Shown in pieces: positions 15,126-18,559 of a stretch of DNA of 18,559 nucleotides. The notes beneath the pieces are model-generated. The model saw only the letters and a program-made list of their open reading frames with translations, had not been told where the DNA came from and did not search any database. The first letter of the stretch is position 1. Every line of letters starts with the position of its first letter. Source of the stretch: Pseudomonadota bacterium (GTDB taxonomy: Bacteria > Pseudomonadota > Gammaproteobacteria > Pseudomonadales > UBA5518); contig JAKJFB010000017.1 of the NCBI GenBank assembly GCA_022705125.1, positions 2,358 to 20,916 on the forward strand. The letters are read 5' to 3'. The position numbers and the translations under genes were made by a program.

Positions 15126-16077
15126 AATGTTTTCCGGAAGTATGCGATGGTCTTCGCCAGGCCGTCCTCCAGCCCCGTCGTGGGCTCCCAGCCGAGCAGC
15201 TCGCGCGCCCGCGAGATGTCCGGCTGGCGCTGGCGCGGGTCGTCCTGCGGCAGCGGGTGGTAGCTGATCACCGAGGTCGATCCGGTCAGGGCGAGCCGGT
15301 GAGCCGGCGGATGGTCTCGGCGATCTGCAGGATGGTCGATTCGACGGGATTTCCGAGATTGACGGGGCCCGGATCGTTTTCGGCGTTGTCCATCATGCGG
15401 ATCATCGCCTCGACCAGGTCGTCCACATAGCAGAACGAGCGTGTCTGCGTGCCGTCGCCGTAGATGGTGAGGTCCTCGCCGCGCAGCGCCTGCACGATGA
15501 AGTTGCTGACGACGCGGCCGTCGTCGGGCTGCATGTTCGGGCCGTAGGTGTTGAATATCCGGATCACGCGGATCGCGAGCCGGTGCTGGCGGTGGTAGTC
15601 GAAGAACAGCGTCTCGGCGCAGCGCTTGCCCTCGTCGTAGCAGCTGCGCGGCCCGACCGGGTTGACGCGTCCCCAGTAGGATTCGTGCTGGGGATGGACC
15701 TCGGGGTCGCCGTAGACCTCGGATGTCGAGGCCTGCAGGATGGGGGCCTTCAGCCGCTTGGCCAGCCCGAGCATGTTGATGGCGCCGTGTACCGAGGTCT
15801 TCGTCGTCTGCACCGGATCGAACTGGTAATAGATCGGGGAGGCAGGGCAGGCCAGGTTGTAGATCTGGTCGACTTCGGCGTAGAGAGGAAAGGTGACGTC
15901 GTGGCGCAGGATCTCGAACAGCGGATTGCCGAGCAGGTCGAGCACGTTCGACTTGCGCCCGGTATAGAAGTTGTCGACGCACACGACCTCGTCGCCGCGC
16001 GCCAGCAGTCGCCGGCACAGGTGCGATCCGATGAATCCCGCGCCGCCGGTAACCAGAATTCTCTTGCCTTGCGTCAT
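15122..16077 (-). pseudogene. uxs: UDP-glucuronate decarboxylase (UDP-xylose synthase), frameshifted near the C-terminus
   Basis: This is an SDR enzyme converting UDP-glucuronate to UDP-xylose. Visible are the NAD-binding GGAGFIGS (11-18), [15 protein letters not shown] (74-88), [10 protein letters not shown] (116-125) and the catalytic Tyr147-x3-Lys151 in SCYDEGKR. The first frame (ATG at 16077) stops after 263 residues at 15286, right after LTGSP. The missing 50 or so residues ([34 protein letters not shown]) continue in another frame to 15122. The cause is a 14-nt imperfect tandem duplication at 15276-15303. Without it the protein would be 313 residues, the normal bacterial length. The truncated product lacks part of the sugar-nucleotide-binding domain and is probably inactive, unless the break is an assembly error. 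Confidence 0.85.
15276..15303 (-). repeat. 14-nt imperfect tandem duplication breaking uxs
   Basis: On the coding (minus) strand, CTCACCGGCTCGCC (15303-15290) is followed directly by CTGACCGGATCGAC (15289-15276), matching at 11 of 14 positions. Both encode LTGS in their own frames. Removing either copy gives one continuous uxs frame (LTGSPSVI or LTGSTSVI). Confidence 0.9.
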
Positions 16078-16147
16078 GCGCCGATCCAGTCAAAACGGAA
16101 TGAACAGCCGGCAGTCCGGCTGGCGCCGGCGCGTGGGCCCGTCGGGA

Positions 16148-16384
16148 TCAGTCCCGGCTCGCGATTCTAGCATCGGGCTCTGCGCCGGCGCGCGGCTGCG
16201 ACGCGGCGTCCTTCATCGAGGCGAATCCGCGCAGGCCGATGCGCAGGCGCTCGACGCGGCGCTGCATCTGTTCGAGCGCCAGCGAGCCCGCGAGGCACAC
16301 GGCCGCGGCGCTGGTCACGAAGCCCGCGGTCGCGCTGACCGGCATGCCGGTGAGGTGCTCGACGACGAAGAACGGTGAGCGGGT
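16148..16384 (-). pseudogene. C-terminal remnant of an unidentified minus-strand gene, cut by the IS66 element
   Basis: About 78 codons with nearly all-G/C third positions read toward a TGA at 16148. The peptide starts near RSPFFVVEHLTGM, continues with a hydrophobic stretch (ATAGFVTSAAAVCLAGSLAL, one likely membrane helix) and ends in a basic, hydrophilic tail. The coding signature fades above about 16384, where AT-rich sequence begins and the insertion element starts, so the 5' part was displaced or lost. It points the same way as uxs, 70 nt upstream of it, and was probably the preceding gene of that operon. I do not recognise the family. Confidence 0.5.
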
Positions 16385-16431
16385 TTTTATCCCCACATTT
16401 CCCTGAGTGGTAGCCGTCGCCGAGAATCCCG

Positions 16432-16451
16432 CTCCGATATCCCTGTCGGAG
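16432..16451 (+). promoter_or_regulatory. Hairpin hiding the tnpA ribosome-binding site
   Basis: CTCCGA (16432-16437) pairs with TCGGAG (16446-16451) across an 8-nt loop. The 3' arm contains the GGAG (16448-16451) that lies 7 nt before the tnpA ATG. In the transcript this would mask the Shine-Dalgarno and keep tnpA translation low. Confidence 0.4.
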
Positions 16452-16458
16452 TAGCGCG

Positions 16459-16806
16459 ATGACCCGTACCGACCGCGCCCGCTTCTGGGCGAAGCACCTC
16501 TCCCGCCAGCGCCGTGGCCTGCTCTCGCGCAGGGAGTACTGTGCCAAGCACGGTCTGTCTCTGTCGAGCTTCGGCTACTGGAGCCGCAAGCGGGTAATGC
16601 CGGGCGCCGGCCCGGCGCTGCCGGGCCCGTTCGCACCGCGCCTGGTGTCTGTGGAACTGCGTGCCGAGGATGCGGCGGCGCCGATGTGCAGCTTCGGGAC
16701 CGGCACGAGCGGCATTCAACTGCATGCCGGCGCGGTGCGTATCGATCTCTCGGTCGGCTTCGATGTGCCGACACTGCGCCGTGCGCTGGAGACGCTCGGA
16801 TGCTGA
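16459..16806 (+). CDS. tnpA: IS66 accessory protein TnpA
   Basis: The protein is 115 residues, the usual size. The N-terminal half is a helix-turn-helix-like region (RARFWAKHLSRQ, SRREYCAKHGLSLSSFGYWSRK), as in IS66 TnpA proteins; the C-terminal part ends VDVPTLRRALETL-like (DVPTLRRALETLGC), also typical. TnpA is thought to help the transposase, probably by DNA binding. Its TGA overlaps the tnpB start (ATGCTGA). Confidence 0.88.
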   Translation: MTRTDRARFWAKHLSRQRRGLLSRREYCAKHGLSLSSFGYWSRKRVMPGAGPALPGPFAPRLVSVELRAEDAAAPMCSFGTGTSGIQLHAGAVRIDLSVGFDVPTLRRALETLGC

Positions 16807-17156
16807 GCCCGGGGCCGGGCACGCGCGTGTTCCTCGCGGTAGGTGCCACCGACATGCGCAAGTCGATCGACGGGCTCGCCGCGATCGTGGCTGCCTCCCT
16901 CGCCCTCGACCCGCTCTCGGCGCATTGGTTCGTGTTCTGCAACCGCGGGCGCGACAAGCTGAAGATCCTCTACTGGGATCACAACGGCTACTGGCTCTAC
17001 TACCGCCGCCTCGAGCGCGGGCGTTTCGCGTGGCCGGTGGCTGCACCGAACGAGGCGCTCTGCATCACGCCGCGCCAGCTCGCCTGGCTCCTCGACGGGC
17101 TCGCGATCGAGCAGTCACGCGCGCATCGTGCGGTCGCTGCACGCATCGCGATCTGA
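16800..17156 (+). CDS. tnpB: IS66 accessory protein TnpB (Orf2)
   Basis: The protein is 118 residues and highly typical: VFLAVGATDMRKSIDGLAAI, FVFCNRGRDKLKILYWDHNG and WLYYRRLERGRF are signature stretches of IS66 TnpB, whose exact role in transposition is not known. The ATG at 16800 lies inside the end of tnpA; GGAG (16788-16791) sits 8 nt upstream. The length is complete, with no sign of decay. Confidence 0.93.
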   Translation: MLSPGPGTRVFLAVGATDMRKSIDGLAAIVAASLALDPLSAHWFVFCNRGRDKLKILYWDHNGYWLYYRRLERGRFAWPVAAPNEALCITPRQLAWLLDGLAIEQSRAHRAVAARIAI

Positions 17157-17203
17157 GCAGAAATTTCCAGCGCCATTCGCGTCGATACTGCGGGCGATTC
17201 CTT

Positions 17204-17232
17204 CGTGCGCGCACGCACGCGCGTGCGTACAC
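17204..17232 (+). promoter_or_regulatory. Alternating purine-pyrimidine tract with a 16-bp palindrome before tnpC
   Basis: Every base from 17204 to 17232 alternates pyrimidine and purine. Inside it ACGCACGC/GCGTGCGT (17213-17228) is a perfect 16-bp palindrome, and GTGCGCGCAC (17205-17214) is a second, 10-bp one. It ends 8 nt before the tnpC ATG, where no Shine-Dalgarno is visible. Confidence 0.6.
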
Positions 17233-17240
17233 TGCGGCGC

Positions 17241-18559
17241 ATGGTTACCGCTGCGCACGATCTCCCCCGCAACCGCGATGCACTGATCGCGATGCTCGTC
17301 GAGCGGGAACGGAGCATCGCCATCCATTCCGAGCACATCGCACAACGCGAACGCGATCTTGCCGAACGCGACCAGCGCATTGGTGCCCAGGAGCTGCAGA
17401 TCGAATCGTTGCAGTCACGCGTCGCCTTCTTCGAGGAGCAGTTCCGGCTGCTCCGGCACAAGCAGTTCGGTGCCTCCAGCGAGACGACGGTGGCGCAGGC
17501 GTTACTGTTCAACGAAGCCGAGCTCGCGCAGGACAGCGCACCGACCGAGGTCGAGATCGAGGTCGAGACCCCGGTCGCCGCCCACACCCGCCACAAGCGC
17601 GGTCGCAAGGGGCTGCCCGAGTCGCTGCCGAGCGAGCGCATCGAGTACACGCTGGCGCCCGAGGAGCAGATCTGCCCCTGCTGCCACGGCGCGCTGCACC
17701 CGATGAGCACCGAGTCGCGCGAGGAGTTGGAGTTCATCCCGGCGAGCATCAAGCGCATCGAGCATGTGCGCCATGTCTACGGCTGCCGCCAGTGCGAGCG
17801 AAGCGCCGAACAGGCCACGATCGTGACTGCCCCGGCCCCGAAGCCGCCGATCCCCAAGAGCTATGCGTCGGCGAACCTGCTGGCGCACATCATCGTGGCG
17901 AAGTTCGCCTACGGGCTGCCGCTCTACCGCCTGGAGAGCCAGTTCGAGTTGCTGGGCGTCCCGCTGCCACGCTCGATGAGCTCGCAGTGGATGATCCGCA
18001 GCGCCGAGCGGCTGGAAGGAGTCTACCAACGGCTGCAATACCGCTTGCGCCAGCGCTCGGTGCTGCACGCTGACGAGACCACGGTGCAGGTGCTGCGGGA
18101 GCCGGGGCGGGAGGCCCAGACAAAGTCCTACATGTGGCTCTACCGCAGTGCCGGTGCCGACGGGCCACCGATCGTGCTCTATGACTACCAGACTGGCCGC
18201 GGTGGGGAGTATCCGCGCACCTTCCTGAGCGGGTTCCGGGGCTACCTGCATGTCGATGGCTATGCCGGCTACGAAGGCATGGCACACATCACCCTTTCGG
18301 GGTGCTGGGCCCACGCGCGCCGAGGTTTCCATGAGGCGATCCAGGCGCTGCCCAAAGACAAGCGCCAAGTGATCGGCAAAGCGCACCAGGGACTCGCGTT
18401 CTGCAACCGGCTCTTCGAAATCGAACGCAAGATGACCCGGCGCGAGACAGCCCCGACACACGAGGAGCGGCTGATCGAGCGCGAGCGTGACAGCCGTCCG
18501 GTGCTCACGGAGTTCCACGCTTGGCTCGGAGCGATGCAACCGATCGTAGTGCCGAAGTC
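17241..18559 (+). CDS. tnpC: IS66 transposase TnpC (partial, 3' end outside the window)
   Basis: The frame is open for 439 codons to the window edge; full IS66 transposases are about 500-530 residues. In order: a coiled-coil region (about 20-75, with AQRERDLAERDQRIGAQ), the LLRHKQFGASSE motif typical of the family, a zinc-binding pair Cys145/Cys148 (CPCC) with Cys182/Cys185 (CRQC), and the DDE catalytic domain with Asp278 (LHADETTVQ) and Asp339 (HVDGYAGYEG). The catalytic Glu should lie beyond the edge. It cuts and joins the element's ends. The ATG at 17241 follows an 84-nt gap after tnpB. No frameshift or stop is seen, so the copy may be active. Confidence 0.93.
   Translation, partial: MVTAAHDLPRNRDALIAMLVERERSIAIHSEHIAQRERDLAERDQRIGAQELQIESLQSRVAFFEEQFRLLRHKQFGASSETTVAQALLFNEAELAQDSAPTEVEIEVETPVAAHTRHKRGRKGLPESLPSERIEYTLAPEEQICPCCHGALHPMSTESREELEFIPASIKRIEHVRHVYGCRQCERSAEQATIVTAPAPKPPIPKSYASANLLAHIIVAKFAYGLPLYRLESQFELLGVPLPRSMSSQWMIRSAERLEGVYQRLQYRLRQRSVLHADETTVQVLREPGREAQTKSYMWLYRSAGADGPPIVLYDYQTGRGGEYPRTFLSGFRGYLHVDGYAGYEGMAHITLSGCWAHARRGFHEAIQALPKDKRQVIGKAHQGLAFCNRLFEIERKMTRRETAPTHEERLIERERDSRPVLTEFHAWLGAMQPIVVPK

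Larger units (their letters stand above)
16385..18559 (+). mobile_element. IS66-family insertion sequence (left part; runs off the window)
   Basis: Three genes in the order tnpA-tnpB-tnpC, all on the plus strand, are the hallmark of full IS66 elements. The left end is not fixed: coding sequence of the interrupted gene fades near 16384, and a possible terminal repeat begins anywhere from there to about 16410 (GTAGCCGTCG). The right end and target duplication lie outside the window. Confidence 0.85.

Noticed and set aside
1..18559. tRNA, rRNA, CRISPR array, toxin-antitoxin pair or phage defence genes
   Set aside because: No cloverleaf-like segment, direct-repeat array or recognisable defence protein was seen on reading; the coding space is filled by polysaccharide and IS66 genes.

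Overview
This is a high-GC window (GC strongly preferred at third codon positions) from what looks like a pseudomonadotal (Gram-negative) chromosome. It carries part of an O-antigen or other surface-polysaccharide locus. The evidence is an ABC-2 permease/ATPase pair of the Wzm/Wzt kind, several glycosyltransferases, four methyltransferase-like genes, an acyltransferase 3, GtrA/GtrB and a UDP-glucuronate decarboxylase. I cannot name the species from the sequence.

Plus-strand block, 1-14035. The window opens with the C-terminal end of an unidentified gene, then a collapsed acyltransferase remnant that keeps only its two ends. A short regulatory stretch with two inverted repeats and a TATAAT box leads into wzm and wzt. 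Next comes a GT4-type glycosyltransferase with two tandem WGxWS modules inserted in its middle. It runs in frame into a second, homologous glycosyltransferase module that is broken near 4790-4890. Downstream, mostly with overlapping stops and starts, lie a class I methyltransferase, an FkbM-like protein, a GT2 enzyme with two C-terminal membrane helices, a YfhO-like membrane protein, a second methyltransferase, an SMR/ArnE-F-like small membrane protein, an intact acyltransferase 3 and a third class I methyltransferase.

Minus-strand block, 16077-14042. This is a convergent operon of uxs, a gtrB-like gene and gtrA, ending only 6 nt from the end of the plus-strand block. The uxs frame is broken by a 14-nt imperfect tandem duplication; either copy alone would restore it.

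Right end, 16148-18559. A minus-strand gene remnant is cut by the left part of an IS66-family element (tnpA, tnpB and a tnpC that runs off the window).

Likely joint role (inference): the glycosyltransferases build a lipid-linked polysaccharide, methyl and acyl groups decorate or cap it, and Wzm/Wzt exports it, with the Wzt C-terminal domain recognising the finished chain. Two sets of polyprenyl-phosphate-sugar functions (GT2 + YfhO-like + SMR-like; UXS + GtrB + GtrA) suggest lipid-linked side-branch addition. Four separate lesions (acyltransferase deletion, broken GT module, uxs frameshift, IS66-truncated gene) suggest a locus in flux. Two of them, the GT break and the uxs duplication, could instead be assembly artefacts.
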